A stretch of 64,000 bases of DNA from Pseudomonas sp. GV071. GTDB lineage: Bacteria; Pseudomonadota; Gammaproteobacteria; Pseudomonadales; Pseudomonadaceae. The stretch spans positions 62,001 to 126,000 of the forward strand of contig NZ_QAOJ01000012.1 of the NCBI RefSeq assembly GCF_003050835.1. The letters run 5' to 3'. Numbering within the stretch: position 1 is the first letter of the stretch; each line of letters starts with the position of its first letter. The notes under the pieces are model-generated. The model had not been told where the DNA came from. It made no database searches and worked only from the letters and a program-made list of their open reading frames with translations. The position numbers and the translations under genes are program-made. This document shows, piece after piece, positions 1 through 8,142 of this stretch.

Positions 1-380
1 TGCAGGTGCAACAACAAGGTGGAGTGGCGACCATTCTTCAGCCAGACAAAGCCGTCTTTGACCCCGGGCTTGCCGGGGCCGACGTTGTAGATAAACGATA
101 GAAACGCCGCACTGCTGCGCGCACTCATGCCCGCCAGCACCTCGCCTGGCACCCAACGCAGCAAGATCGCTGCAGCCTGTTCCAGGCCCTCGCGGGTATG
201 GGCATCGCACTGCGTGGCGGTGGCTACATCGCCAAGCTGCACGCCCTGGGTCCAGCCATCGCAGATGGTCGGGATGCCTACCGGGTCCAGGTAGGCGAAC
301 AGGCTGCGCCCCTCGAAGTACAGAACGGTGGGCGTGGCCAAGGTGATGGCGGCAGCCATGAGCCGGGCTTTTACGCTCAT
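1..380 (-). CDS. Phage lysozyme, glycoside hydrolase family 24 (partial)
   Basis: Endolysin that cleaves peptidoglycan for host lysis. Translation from the ATG at 380 begins MSVKARLMAAAITLATPTVL and runs off the left edge, so about 126 residues are visible. The family-24 catalytic pattern is present: Glu in LYFEGRSL, Asp nine residues later (YLDPVG) and Thr six further on (IPTICDGW), the T4 lysozyme spacing, followed by AAFLSFIYNVG. The weakly hydrophobic Ala-rich N-terminus directly before the catalytic Glu is like the signal-anchor-release segment of P21-type endolysins, so export without a holin is possible (inference). It is the first gene after the Mor terminator, as expected for a late gene. 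Confidence 0.85.
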   Translation of the reverse strand, partial: MSVKARLMAAAITLATPTVLYFEGRSLFAYLDPVGIPTICDGWTQGVQLGDVATATQCDAHTREGLEQAAAILLRWVPGEVLAGMSARSSAAFLSFIYNVGPGKPGVKDGFVWLKNGRHSTLLLHL

Positions 381-491
381 TGCGTAATGCCCCTGGCGAG
401 AAGTCGGTGGCCCGTGCGGCCGAAGGCGGGAGTATTCATGCCCCCAGGGTGCCGCGAGCGCGACTGGCCTGGAGTGTCAGCTGGACTTAAG

Positions 492-520
492 AAAAAAGCC
501 GCGCGCTAGCGAGGCTTTTC
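492..520 (-). terminator. Rho-independent terminator of the phage early/middle operon
   Basis: On the minus strand AAAGCC, an internal CGCTAGCGCG loop region and GGCTTTTTTC form a hairpin with a T tract, 30 bases after the stop of the Mor-type gene. It separates the early/middle genes from the lysozyme, the place where the Mor/C-activated promoter is expected. Confidence 0.7.
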
Positions 521-550
521 AAAGGGGGATTTGTAGGGGCAGACGAGCGC

Positions 551-988
551 TTAATGCACGCTGTTATTGCCGGTGCCGAACAGGTCCGGCTCGCGCTTGC
601 GGTGCAGTGCCCGTTGCCGGGCGATGATGTCGTAGATGGTCTGGTTGGCCAGACGGTATTTGCGTACCAGGTCGGCCGGTTGTTTGCCGCCGTCGCGCCA
701 GTCGCGGAAGATCGCGGCGTCGCGCATGGCACGTTTGAGGGTATCCCCTCGCGGCAGATAAACCACGCTGCCGCCCAGGGTGTCGCACAGGGCAAACACC
801 ACATGACGGGCCAGGCTCGGCACGTTAGCTACATCGCCGAGCTCGCTGCGCAGCTTGGCTTCAGCGATTTCGACCATCTCTTTCAGGGTGCCTTCCCAGC
901 GCGTCAGCACGGCCGGGTCGGTCATATGCGCCAGCACCTTGGCGGGGTCCAGTTTGTTGCTGTCATTGCTGAATAAAGGCTCGCTCAT
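551..988 (-). CDS. mor: Mor-type middle/late transcription activator
   Basis: A 145-residue protein of the Mor/C family, dimeric DNA-binding activators that switch Mu-like phages from early to late transcription. The C-terminal half has the family look: a central segment with GGSVVYLPRGD followed by a helix-turn-helix around residues 100-130 (DLVRKYRLANQTIYDIIARQ). It is the last gene of the leftward early operon, followed by a terminator and then the lysozyme, matching the position of Mor/C before late genes. Start is the ATG at 988; an ATG-rich stretch just upstream leaves a slightly longer form possible. Confidence 0.85.
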   Translation of the reverse strand: MSEPLFSNDSNKLDPAKVLAHMTDPAVLTRWEGTLKEMVEIAEAKLRSELGDVANVPSLARHVVFALCDTLGGSVVYLPRGDTLKRAMRDAAIFRDWRDGGKQPADLVRKYRLANQTIYDIIARQRALHRKREPDLFGTGNNSVH

Positions 989-1160
989 GCGGTGGTTCTC
1001 CCATTCGGTGATTCTCCCATGTGGCTCGTGCCCGGGCGGAACTGCGCACGCCGCGGCTATGTGGGCGCTGCTCGGCCGTCAGGGATCGGTGTTGGCTGCT
1101 CATCAGTACCGGGCCACCACGCCCGGTAGACCATCGCCGGCCAGGCCGGGATGGTTTCGC

Positions 1161-1373
1161 TCAGTGCAACGTGGTTGAGACCGGCAGGCGGCTGCAACGT
1201 GGCACGGCATTGATGGCCTGCTGCATGGCGACCATGTCGAGCAGCGCCTGGCCCATGCTCAGTGCCCGGCTGGGAACCAGGCCGGCGGCTTCGCGCGGGC
1301 TGGCCTGCTGCAGGTCCAGGGAGGATGTAACACCCTGGCGCTGATCCTCTAACGTGATGGTGATTTTCGCCAC
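1161..1373 (-). CDS. Small phage early protein, unknown function
   Basis: 70 residues beginning with GTG at 1373 behind a strong AGGAGG; the frame is open further upstream but only this start has a ribosome site. The product starts (M)AKITITLEDQ and has a short beta-type N-terminus followed by a helical stretch (ALLDMVAMQQAI). I do not recognise a named family. Position between the DNA-binding early gene and the Mor-type activator is typical of small conserved genes in B3-like phages. Confidence 0.6.
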   Translation of the reverse strand: MAKITITLEDQRQGVTSSLDLQQASPREAAGLVPSRALSMGQALLDMVAMQQAINAVPRCSRLPVSTTLH

Positions 1374-1381
1374 GAAACCTC

Positions 1382-1780
1382 CTAGCGCTGCGTACGAAAA
1401 GTGATGTGGTAATCGCGGGCAACCTGACGCACGCGCTTCTCGCTGAGGCTGAGCTTTTGCGCGACCCACTTGGGCGACTTGCCCAAGGCCGCCGCAGCCA
1501 TTACGGCAGCGGCTTCGGAACGCAGTTCGGCCGGGGTTTTCTCCAGGGTTTGCGCGCCCACCAACGCCGCCGAGAAGAACTGCTGGCGGTACAGCGGCGA
1601 GCGCTCGGGGTTGATGACAAACACCGGCGCTTCGCTGCGCATCTGAAAGCCGACTTGCTCGATCTCGCCACCCTGGGCGAGAAACTCGCGGGTGGCCTGC
1701 TCGATGCGTTGATGCTCGGCCTGGTTGAGCCCGGCGTTCATCGACACCGCGGCGGGTTTAACAGAGTGATTCGTGTGCAT
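1382..1780 (-). CDS. Phage early protein with C-terminal helix-turn-helix
   Basis: 132 residues from the ATG at 1780, chosen over an in-frame TTG six bases upstream because GGGAG lies seven bases before the ATG. The N-terminal half is unremarkable (EQATREFLAQGGEIEQVGFQ); the C-terminal 45 residues, ALGKSPKWVAQKLSLSEKRV and RQVARDYHI, look like a helix-turn-helix of the sigma/Mor kind. A DNA-binding or regulatory role is inferred from that motif and from its place in the early operon. The stop overlaps the ribosome site region of the next gene, so the two are probably co-translated. Confidence 0.65.
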   Translation of the reverse strand: MHTNHSVKPAAVSMNAGLNQAEHQRIEQATREFLAQGGEIEQVGFQMRSEAPVFVINPERSPLYRQQFFSAALVGAQTLEKTPAELRSEAAAVMAAAALGKSPKWVAQKLSLSEKRVRQVARDYHITFRTQR

Positions 1781-1782
1781 GT

Positions 1783-2049
1783 TCAAGCTCCCAATGCAGT
1801 GAAATGTGCGCCGTTGCGCGGGGTCAGGGTGTGGATATACGCAGCGATGGCCGCGCGCTGTTGCTGTTCGTTTTCGGCTTGGGTCAGGCCTGGAACCGTC
1901 AGGCCGTCCGGGCTGATCTGCGCGGTGGCGCTGATCACGCGGCGCAACGCTTCGCGCTCGCCTTCGGCAAGGGCGATGCAGCCCTCAGGCACGCTGTGCG
2001 CCAGTTCGATAACGCCGCTGATGCGGCAGATCGCATAGCTTCTGGCCAT
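1783..2049 (-). CDS. Small phage early protein, unknown function
   Basis: 88 residues, starting with the ATG one base after the TGA of the upstream DUF3164 gene, so translation is likely coupled. The sequence (MARSYAICRISGVIELAHSV) has a compact first half and a helical second half ending in an Ala-rich helix. No family recognised. The frame extends upstream through the previous gene, but no other start is as well placed. Confidence 0.6.
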   Translation of the reverse strand: MARSYAICRISGVIELAHSVPEGCIALAEGEREALRRVISATAQISPDGLTVPGLTQAENEQQQRAAIAAYIHTLTPRNGAHFTALGA

Positions 2050-2050
2050 C

Positions 2051-2668
2051 TCACACCCCAGCGATATCAAGGCTGATGGGCTGGTATTGGTCGCTGTCAC
2101 CCATGCGCTCGTACACGCGGATATACGAGCGCGAGCCGATCACCTGGCAGGCGTCACCAATCGCTTGCATGGCGCGCAGCCAGCGCGGGTCCTGGATATC
2201 CAGACGGCGCAGGGCCAGCACCCGGGCCGTGCGGATCTCGCCTTTGGTGTCGGTGCGAAAGGCGTCGTTGACCAGGGTCAGCACCTCGGGGCGAGCGCCT
2301 TGGGTCCATTCGTGCAGGCAGTCGTCGATCAACGCGCGCGCCGCTTGCAGGCGCTCGTCGAAGGCGATGTTTTCCTGCACCGCGCGGACAATCTTGAAGC
2401 GCCCGTCAAAGCTCAGCAGGGTGACGTTGCCCTTGCGGCCGCCAACCTTGGCGCCGTATTGCTCGGCGCTCAGTTCGATAAAGGCTTCGATATCACCAAA
2501 GGCCACGGCCTTGTAATCGGCCAGTTCGTTGTTCAGTTCGGTGGCGCGATCGACCAGCAAGGTCACCAGGCGATCACGCTCTTTGTCGATGGGTTTGATC
2601 AGCGCTTCGGGAACGAGACGGCCGTGGGCGTCCTGACGAAAACCGCTGGGAATCTGTTGTGCGTGCAT
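2051..2668 (-). CDS. DUF3164 family phage early protein
   Basis: 205 residues. It matches DUF3164, a family found in the early region of Mu-like phages whose function is unknown. Characteristic stretches are an N-terminal DAHGRLVPEALIKP, a central YGAKVGGRKGNVTLLSFDGR and a C-terminal DTKGEIRTARVLALRRLDIQ. Start is the ATG at 2668 behind AAGGAGATAACT; an ATG six codons earlier has no ribosome site. It stands between the small XRE-like regulator and the 88-residue protein in the leftward early operon. Confidence 0.85.
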   Translation of the reverse strand: MHAQQIPSGFRQDAHGRLVPEALIKPIDKERDRLVTLLVDRATELNNELADYKAVAFGDIEAFIELSAEQYGAKVGGRKGNVTLLSFDGRFKIVRAVQENIAFDERLQAARALIDDCLHEWTQGARPEVLTLVNDAFRTDTKGEIRTARVLALRRLDIQDPRWLRAMQAIGDACQVIGSRSYIRVYERMGDSDQYQPISLDIAGV

Positions 2669-2704
2669 AGTTATCTCCTTGATCAATGGGTGGGCTGCGG
2701 CGGC

Positions 2705-3079
2705 TCAGTGCAGGCGACTCGCCGTGGCTTCCTGGCAATCGGGGTTGAAATGGCAATGCAGGCAGGCTTTCCACTTCTGCATGGCTTGGGGGTTGTGGGT
2801 GGGTGCCGGTTTGTCCCGGTAGCGTTGGCACTCGTCAGCCGTTATGCCCTCGCCCACCACCAGGCACTCGATGCGCCCGAGCACCGCCAGCACCCGCCGC
2901 TCGACCCCGGCGGTGCTCGGCGAGGGGTAACGGTTGGCGAGCACCAGGCTGATGGCACTGCGGCTCATGCCGATGCGTTTGCCGGTAGCGGTGATGGTGC
3001 TGCGGGCCACTTCGGCGCCCAGCAGTTGCACGAACAGCGGCGGCTGCGCGCCCCAGGCTTCGGTACGCGGCGCATTCAT
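2705..3079 (-). CDS. Phage helix-turn-helix protein with Cys-rich tail
   Basis: 124 residues from the ATG at 3079, which overlaps the stop of the preceding gene by four bases (ATGA). Residues 25-60 (TITATGKRIGMSRSAISLVL, ANRYPSPSTAGVERRVLAVL) read as a Cro/XRE-type helix-turn-helix. The C-terminus has CLHC and a further Cys in FNPDCQE, a possible metal site. Similar small regulators occur in the early block of transposable phages. A role in phage transcription control is inferred only. Confidence 0.7.
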   Translation of the reverse strand: MNAPRTEAWGAQPPLFVQLLGAEVARSTITATGKRIGMSRSAISLVLANRYPSPSTAGVERRVLAVLGRIECLVVGEGITADECQRYRDKPAPTHNPQAMQKWKACLHCHFNPDCQEATASRLH

Positions 3080-3852
3080 GGCTGCACCTCGCACATCTGC
3101 ATCGAAGCCCGCACCCGCGCCAGCAAGCGCCGCACTTCGGCGCGCGTCTGCCCCTGGCTGGTATCGCGGTTGGCGAGGAAGTACTCGACCTCGGCCAGTG
3201 TGCGGTTCATGCCATCGCACTCCAGGCGCAGGGCGCACAGTTCGGCGGCATCACCCTCCTCGCCTTTGCTCCACACCTTCTGATTGAGGTTGGGGTCGAA
3301 CAGCTGCTCATAGCTGCTGCGCTGATACTGCGGCGGCTGCGGACCGGTGTTGCGGTCGGGCACCAGGCGATAGCGCGTCGGCAAGCCCGCCGTGCCGGCA
3401 ACACGGCTGAGATAACCGGCGCTGCACAAGCCCTGCAGGTAAACCCGCGCGGCGGCTTCACTGATCAGCACGGCATTGATGCTGGCCTGTTCGGCGGCTT
3501 CGGCGGCGCTCAGCTCACCGACAATGCGCAACGCCCGCCAGATGTTTTCCAGGGCCAGGCCGCTGTAGCTGCGCTGCCCTTTGTGGTTGACCTGCGGCGC
3601 TTCTGCGCCCTGATCCTGCAGCAACAGCCACTGCGCATCGCGCTTGGCAAGGCGCCGCTGCTTGGCGATGATGCCGGCCTTGGCCAACGCCCCGAGGTAG
3701 GCCTGGGTGGTTTTATCGCCCTGCCCGCTCTGGCGGGTAATGGCTGTGGTGGTCAGTGCGCCCGAGCGGGCATGCAGGCGGCGCACGGCTTCCCAGACAT
3801 GCTGGTGAGGGCTTTTGCCACCGGTCATAGCAAGTTGTATGGAGGCACTCAT
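3076..3852 (-). CDS. Phage early protein with winged-helix features
   Basis: 258 residues from the ATG at 3852, four bases into the end of the B gene, so translationally coupled. The N-terminal third (GGKSPHQHVWEAVRRLHARS, LTTTAITRQSGQGDKTTQAY) looks like a winged helix with a loop suited to DNA binding, and residues 105-150 resemble a second one. The C-terminal 60 residues are Arg/Glu-rich and helical. I do not know a specific function. It lies just after transposase A and ATPase B, where accessory replication or transposition factors are found. Confidence 0.65.
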   Translation of the reverse strand: MSASIQLAMTGGKSPHQHVWEAVRRLHARSGALTTTAITRQSGQGDKTTQAYLGALAKAGIIAKQRRLAKRDAQWLLLQDQGAEAPQVNHKGQRSYSGLALENIWRALRIVGELSAAEAAEQASINAVLISEAAARVYLQGLCSAGYLSRVAGTAGLPTRYRLVPDRNTGPQPPQYQRSSYEQLFDPNLNQKVWSKGEEGDAAELCALRLECDGMNRTLAEVEYFLANRDTSQGQTRAEVRRLLARVRASMQMCEVQP

Positions 3853-4574
3853 GCGCACGCCCTCCGCGCCGGTGCGTCGCCGGTGAACCAGCCGCGGTTG
3901 CCCCACTGGTTGAGGTCAACCCGCTCCCAGCCAATCGCCTGCGCTTCGCTGAACACCCGGTAGAGGTTGACCGACACCCGGCGCAGGCAGCCGCGTACTT
4001 TCTTGCGCAGGTCATCGAGCAGGTCGTCGGCAATCAGCAGGCTCGGGTAGCTGGCGTCGGCCAGGCTGCGCAGGTCGTCGAGGGTGGCGGCCTGCACCGG
4101 CACCCACTCGAGCACGCGGTTATGCAGGCGCTCCAGCTTGGCCAGGCTATGGGGCACCCGCTCCTCGCCGATCAGCACGATGGTGCCCTGGCTGGCGTTG
4201 TAGATATCGGTGAGGACGTTGGCGGCGGCCTTGTCCAACAGGTACTGCACATCGTCGACCAGGATCGGCCGGTTGCTGCGGCTGAGCTGCTCGGCGATCT
4301 GGTCGACCATCTCGCTCAAGGTGCGCGCCGGGCTGATGGCCATCTCCCGCAGGATCGCCAACAGGAAGGCTTTTTTGCTCCAGGTGTCGCGGCATTCGAC
4401 GTAGTAGGCGCGGTGCATATTGGCCGCCCAGCCGGCGGCGACACTCTTGCCCAGGCCGCTCGGCCCATAGGCCACCACCAGGCCCGGCAAACCCTCAGGG
4501 CGCTGCATGGCGCGTTCGATGGCGGTGGCCAACAGGCCGACGTTGGTCAATGGGATGATTTTCGAAACACTCAT
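3849..4574 (-). CDS. Transposition ATPase, MuB-like
   Basis: 241 residues. AAA+ ATPase that binds target DNA and activates the MuA-type transposase. Walker A is GPSGLGKS (residues 37-44) and Walker B RPILVDDVQYLL (about 101-112). Start at 4574 is chosen because GGGAG stands eight bases upstream; another ATG at 4595, overlapping the transposase stop as ATGA, would add seven residues. It follows transposase A directly, the invariant A-B order of Mu-like phages. Confidence 0.9.
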   Translation of the reverse strand: MSVSKIIPLTNVGLLATAIERAMQRPEGLPGLVVAYGPSGLGKSVAAGWAANMHRAYYVECRDTWSKKAFLLAILREMAISPARTLSEMVDQIAEQLSRSNRPILVDDVQYLLDKAAANVLTDIYNASQGTIVLIGEERVPHSLAKLERLHNRVLEWVPVQAATLDDLRSLADASYPSLLIADDLLDDLRKKVRGCLRRVSVNLYRVFSEAQAIGWERVDLNQWGNRGWFTGDAPARRACA

Positions 4575-4591
4575 AGGGCTTACTCCCAGGG

Positions 4592-6616
4592 TCATGCGCT
4601 GGCCTGCGCGGCCGCGAAGTCGTAGATACGTTGAACGGAGGCGAAATCCGGGGTGCTCGGGTAATGGCTGTGCCAGCGTGCTTCGGCGTCGCTGAGCGCC
4701 TGGGCGCTGGCCTGGCGTTTGTCGAGCTGCTGCCACAGGCGATAACGCGCCATCGAGTCGTTGGGCACCTGGAAACTCGCCGCCGCTTGAGCGTCCAGGC
4801 GTTGGGCATAACGCTGGGCGTCGAGCAGTTGCAGCGGCTCAAGGGTGGCGCTGGGCGCGGTGGGGCTGGCGAGCATCTGCACCCGTTTGCCGGTGAGGGT
4901 TTCCAGCTTGTCGATGGCGCGTTTCATCTGCCCCTGCTCGCGCTTTTCATAGGCTTGCTCGAGCAGGCTTTTCGGCATGTAGTCGCTGGCGTTACCGTCC
5001 AGCAACGCCTCGCCGAGGAACTCACCCTGCAGGGTGCGAACCCAGACCCGCGAGGCATCGCGGACGTCGTAGGACAGGTTGATTTCTTCGCCATGGAAGT
5101 CGCGCAGGGCCGCAAGGAAATAGCGCTGATTGGCCCAGGTCACTTCGCCACGCACGGTCTGGCGCTGCACCTGCGGGCGCATCAGGTCCTGCACCACGGC
5201 GGCGGGCGCCTGTAGCGGTGCCCAACCCTCGGCGCAGGCCTTTTCCCAGGCTTCGTCGGGGCTCATATGGCGCAGGCTGCCGGTCAACGGATCGCGGATT
5301 TTGCCCAGGCCGCGGTGCGGTTTGCTGTTGTAGGCCTGCACCTCGAACTCGACCCCGGCCATGAACGCGGCAAAGGTGGGAATCAGCCGTGTGCTGCCGG
5401 TTTCGCGCAGCTGTTTGCGGCTGATGCGGTGCACCTTGCTGCCGGCGTGTTTGTCCATGTCGGCGCCGATGTAGCTGGTCAGCTTTTTCGCCGCATTAAC
5501 CCAAATGCTCTGGTGCGCACGCTCGATCAAGCCGCGCGCCTGGCTGTTGTAGGGCAGCGCATGGCTCATGGTGCCGCCGAGGCGGTCGACCACTTCGCGC
5601 ACCGTGGCGTTGGCAAAACCGGAGCCGTTATCCACATAGAAAATTGCGAACATGCCGCCACGGGTTACCGCATCACGCAGTGCATCGATCACGCCGATGG
5701 TCGATTCCGCCTCGCCGATGCTGATGCCCAGCACTTTGCGGGTATGCACATCGAGCACCGTGGTGGTTTCCGGCCGATAGGGCTTGCCGGTGCGCGGGTT
5801 GAGCACCTCGGCGTCGAACTTGTGCCCGTCGGCAGTGAACACATCGCAGGGGCGCAGGCTCTGGGTGCTGCGCCGCTTGAACGGCTGCAGGGCCTTCAAC
5901 TCTTGTGGGCTGCGACGACCGGTCTCGCGCACCTCAGGGCTCAACTTGTCGAGAAAGCGGCGCACCGCATGAATGCTTGGGCGCTCGCCGGGGCACTTCA
6001 CCGCGAACTCGCTGTAAGCCGCCACCACACTGGGTTTGCTCGGCCGCTGGTAGCAACGCAGAAACACCGGCGCCCAGTCGGGCACGCCCATGTCTTGTTG
6101 CCGGCGCAGTGGCGCCAGGCTGACTTCGCCGCCGTGCTGGTAGGCCGACAGCCAACGTTTCAGGGTGCGTTCCGACAGGGTGCGATCCGCCGTCTTGCGA
6201 TCATTCGCACGGACTACTCGCTCGCTGAGGTAAGCACTCAACTGTCCGTCCTTGGCCAACTGCACCAGGCTGAGAATCGCCCGTTGCTGGCTGACGGTGG
6301 CGCTCATGCGTTCGATGTCACGAATGAAGGCCAGGCGTGCGGTCATCACCGAGCGCTGGTCATCAGTAAGGCATGCCGCGCTCCGCTCAGCACCGACCAC
6401 CGCGTTCGCTTCTGCCGGCTCGGCTTTCACTGCCGCCTGTAGCAACACCGCCTGGGTAGCGGATGGCAGTACCGCAAAGGCGTACTCCATGGCTTTGCTG
6501 CCGAGCCGCTGTTGGCCTTGCCACTGCTCGCGCTTGGCGCGCAATTGAATTGCCCGCTCGGTACCTGGCAGCCCTGGCAGGCCGGCCAGTTCCTGGGCCG
6601 TGTACCAATTACGCAT
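4592..6616 (-). CDS. DDE transposase A, MuA-like
   Basis: 674 residues. Recombinase that pairs the phage ends and joins them to target DNA during integration and replicative transposition. An N-terminal Mu-type winged helix (MRNWYTAQEL, residues 1-60) precedes helix-turn-helix end-binding segments and the RNase-H-like core with all three catalytic acids: D263 in FTADGH, D329 in FYVDNGSG and E365 in GLIERAHQ. A beta-barrel and a Lys/Arg-rich C-terminus that would contact the B protein follow. Length and domain order fit the family. The ATG at 6616 is used; the frame stays open 13 codons further. Confidence 0.95.
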   Translation of the reverse strand: MRNWYTAQELAGLPGLPGTERAIQLRAKREQWQGQQRLGSKAMEYAFAVLPSATQAVLLQAAVKAEPAEANAVVGAERSAACLTDDQRSVMTARLAFIRDIERMSATVSQQRAILSLVQLAKDGQLSAYLSERVVRANDRKTADRTLSERTLKRWLSAYQHGGEVSLAPLRRQQDMGVPDWAPVFLRCYQRPSKPSVVAAYSEFAVKCPGERPSIHAVRRFLDKLSPEVRETGRRSPQELKALQPFKRRSTQSLRPCDVFTADGHKFDAEVLNPRTGKPYRPETTTVLDVHTRKVLGISIGEAESTIGVIDALRDAVTRGGMFAIFYVDNGSGFANATVREVVDRLGGTMSHALPYNSQARGLIERAHQSIWVNAAKKLTSYIGADMDKHAGSKVHRISRKQLRETGSTRLIPTFAAFMAGVEFEVQAYNSKPHRGLGKIRDPLTGSLRHMSPDEAWEKACAEGWAPLQAPAAVVQDLMRPQVQRQTVRGEVTWANQRYFLAALRDFHGEEINLSYDVRDASRVWVRTLQGEFLGEALLDGNASDYMPKSLLEQAYEKREQGQMKRAIDKLETLTGKRVQMLASPTAPSATLEPLQLLDAQRYAQRLDAQAAASFQVPNDSMARYRLWQQLDKRQASAQALSDAEARWHSHYPSTPDFASVQRIYDFAAAQASA

Positions 6617-6721
6617 GCTGCTCACCCCGCGGGCGCGGCGAAACAACGATGGCATTACATGACATAGCCATATCTGGCTTTATTGCAACCACGAGGGCGA
6701 CGGGCTGGGTATGACGCATGT

Positions 6722-7063
6722 CTAGACGCCCTCCGCCGTTTTAGCGTGTTCGCAGATATAACCTGGGTTATTCTCTTGGCTATAAGTTGCGTTGTTTTCT
6801 GCTCGCTGTACGCGAATACGGTTGGGAGTGTCGTCGTTGCTGTTCCAACGCTCCGGCCACAGTTGCACCGGCTTCAGGCTCAGAGCCTTGGCAATGGCGC
6901 GCTCCACGCGTGGGTAGGCAATGCGCTTCGCGTTCTTGACCGCCGGGCCAGTGACATCAAGCTCTCTGGCGATTTTGGCGAGTGACGTGCCTTGGGCACG
7001 CAGCTGGTACTTGATCCATTCCCAGCGGATGGTGGGATCAAGCGGAATGTCGGCTTTGTTCAT
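6722..7063 (-). CDS. ner: Ner-like negative regulator of phage early transcription
   Basis: 113 residues. The first 70 match Ner/Nlp proteins: IRWEWIKYQLRAQGTSLAKI followed by ARELDVTGPAVKNAKRIAYP and a closing PVQLWPERW. In Mu, Ner represses the early promoter after induction. It is the first gene of the leftward early operon, diverges from the repressor, and is preceded by GAAAGGA at a good distance. The C-terminal 40 residues (Asn/Glu-rich) go beyond the roughly 75 residues of Mu Ner. Confidence 0.85.
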   Translation of the reverse strand: MNKADIPLDPTIRWEWIKYQLRAQGTSLAKIARELDVTGPAVKNAKRIAYPRVERAIAKALSLKPVQLWPERWNSNDDTPNRIRVQRAENNATYSQENNPGYICEHAKTAEGV

Positions 7064-7081
7064 GCCTAGCGTCCTTTCTAG

Positions 7082-7106
7082 CCACCCCTGGCAGGGTGGT
7101 TTTTTT
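7082..7106 (+). terminator. Hairpin with T tract in the ner leader
   Basis: CCACCC, CTGGCA and GGGTGG followed by seven T on the plus strand form a terminator-like hairpin. It would stop plus-strand transcripts coming from the early region before they reach the repressor gene. On the minus strand the same hairpin lies in the untranslated leader of ner, without a T tract on the proper side. Confidence 0.45.
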
Positions 7107-7132
7107 GGAAGTTCTAACGTTACCTAGGGCAT

Positions 7133-7306
7133 AACATAGCCATTTATAACCATCAGGTAAAGCGAAAAATGGCGTTTCGCTTTCCATTTATGGATTTATA
7201 GAGGCTGAAAATGGCTAACCCATTGATTCATTTGGGGTTCGCGACAAAGCGAAATTTCGCTTTGCCCCTGAGCGACGTTTCGCTTTCCTGCGAGGGCAAA
7301 ACGAAA
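7133..7306. promoter_or_regulatory. Repressor/Ner operator region with early promoter
   Basis: Between the divergent ner and repressor genes lie three sites built from the half-site TTTCGCTTT. Site 1 is AAAGCGAAA (7159-7167) and TTTCGCTTT (7175-7183) separated by seven bases. Site 2 is an uninterrupted 18-bp palindrome at 7246-7263. Site 3 is TTTCGCTTT (7278-7286) with a weaker inverted partner, AAAACGAAA, ending at the repressor start. A leftward promoter fits TTTACC, 17 bases, TATGTT (7161 down to 7133), whose -35 box overlaps site 1. Repression of the early promoter by the repressor or Ner at these sites is inferred. Confidence 0.7.
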
Positions 7307-7968
7307 TGAGCGCAGGCTTGGCAGAACGCATCAGGCAATGCGCGGAGATAGCCGGAAGCGGCGATGAATTGGCGCGGATTACCGCTATTCCACGGCGGAC
7401 CCTGGAGTACTACATGACCGGGGCGAGCGAGCCAAAAGTGGCGCGCTGTGTCGACATCGCCAAGGCGGTGGGGGTCGATATTGGCTGGCTGGCCTCAGGC
7501 GAAGGTGATATCCGCCAAGGCAACGCGCCGGCGGCCGAACCGGACGACGAAACCTACGCGCATATTCCGCTGTACGACGCGCAGATCAGCTCCGGGCACG
7601 GCAATTGGTCCGACGGCGCCACCGTGCTCACGCACCTAGCGTTTACCCGCTACAGCTTGCGCAAGAAGGGCCTGGACCCAGCCAACCTGTCCGCCGTGCG
7701 CCTGGATGGCGATTCCAACGAGCCACTGCTCAGCGACGGCGACACGGTGATGGTCGACCACAGCAAGAACACCGTGGAGAGCGAGGCTTTTTACGTGATC
7801 CTGCTGGACCAGCACTTGTTCGCCAAACGTCTGCAACGTCAGATCGGCGGCGGCATCGCGATCATCAGCGCCAACCCGGCCTACCACACCATGACCGTCG
7901 CCAAGGAACACCTGGCCGATCTGCAGATCGTCGGGCGCGTGGTGTGGAATGCGTCGTGGATGATCTAG
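7306..7968 (+). CDS. Phage repressor with LexA/S24-type domain
   Basis: 220 residues. Maintains lysogeny by blocking the early promoter. N-terminal helix-turn-helix (about residues 15-65: GSGDELARITAIPRRTLEYY, with MTGASEPKVARCVDIAKAVG after it) and a C-terminal S24 domain. The Ser of the catalytic dyad sits in DGDSNEPLLSDGD and the Lys in LFAKRLQRQ, so self-cleavage after RecA activation, as in CI and LexA, is plausible. This makes the phage repressor more CI-like than Mu c itself. The start ATG lies inside the third operator. Confidence 0.9.
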   Translation: MSAGLAERIRQCAEIAGSGDELARITAIPRRTLEYYMTGASEPKVARCVDIAKAVGVDIGWLASGEGDIRQGNAPAAEPDDETYAHIPLYDAQISSGHGNWSDGATVLTHLAFTRYSLRKKGLDPANLSAVRLDGDSNEPLLSDGDTVMVDHSKNTVESEAFYVILLDQHLFAKRLQRQIGGGIAIISANPAYHTMTVAKEHLADLQIVGRVVWNASWMI

Positions 7969-8142
7969 GCCGCCAGCAACGCGGGGCCAAACAGCCTGCC
8001 AAATGGCGGGCTGTGGATAAGTCCGCCACCTGCGCCCTTCGCGCTGTTTTGGCATAACGACTGAGCGCTATCCCGCGTGTGTTGTGGCCTGTACGGTAGC
8101 GCCCAGTAAGCGGATCAGTGCCAAACCTCCCACCTCCCCACA
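7969..8142. other. Interval containing the prophage left end
   Basis: No gene. A hairpin (ACAGCCTGCC 7991-8000 with GGCGGGCTGT 8005-8014, one G-T pair) follows the repressor and could act as its terminator or be part of an end-binding site. The phage-host joint must lie here, because 8143 is the stop codon of an ordinary chromosomal kinase. I could not identify a convincing set of transposase end sites by eye. Confidence 0.5.

Larger units (their letters stand above)
1..8142 (-). mobile_element. Left (early) part of a Mu-like transposable prophage
   Basis: Gene order is that of B3/D3112-type transposable phages: repressor diverging from Ner, then transposase A, ATPase B, small early genes, a Mor-type activator and a lysozyme. 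The phage early operon runs leftwards, so the phage left end lies at the right, between the repressor stop (7968) and the host kinase gene that ends at 8143; the exact end base cannot be fixed because the other end is outside the window. Structural genes would lie left of position 1. All early genes have open frames, so the phage may be intact. Confidence 0.9.

Noticed and set aside
963..1160. Two very short minus-strand frames upstream of the Mor-type gene (46 and about 26 codons)
   Set aside because: Neither has a clear ribosome site, and one overlaps the start of the Mor-type gene. Could be a real small phage gene but cannot be supported.
2087..3283. 398-codon plus-strand frame opposite the phage early genes
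   Set aside because: Shadow; it spans several well-spaced minus-strand genes with ribosome sites.
5267..6442. 391-codon plus-strand frame opposite transposase A
   Set aside because: Shadow of a GC-rich gene; composition is not protein-like and the opposite strand has the DDE transposase.
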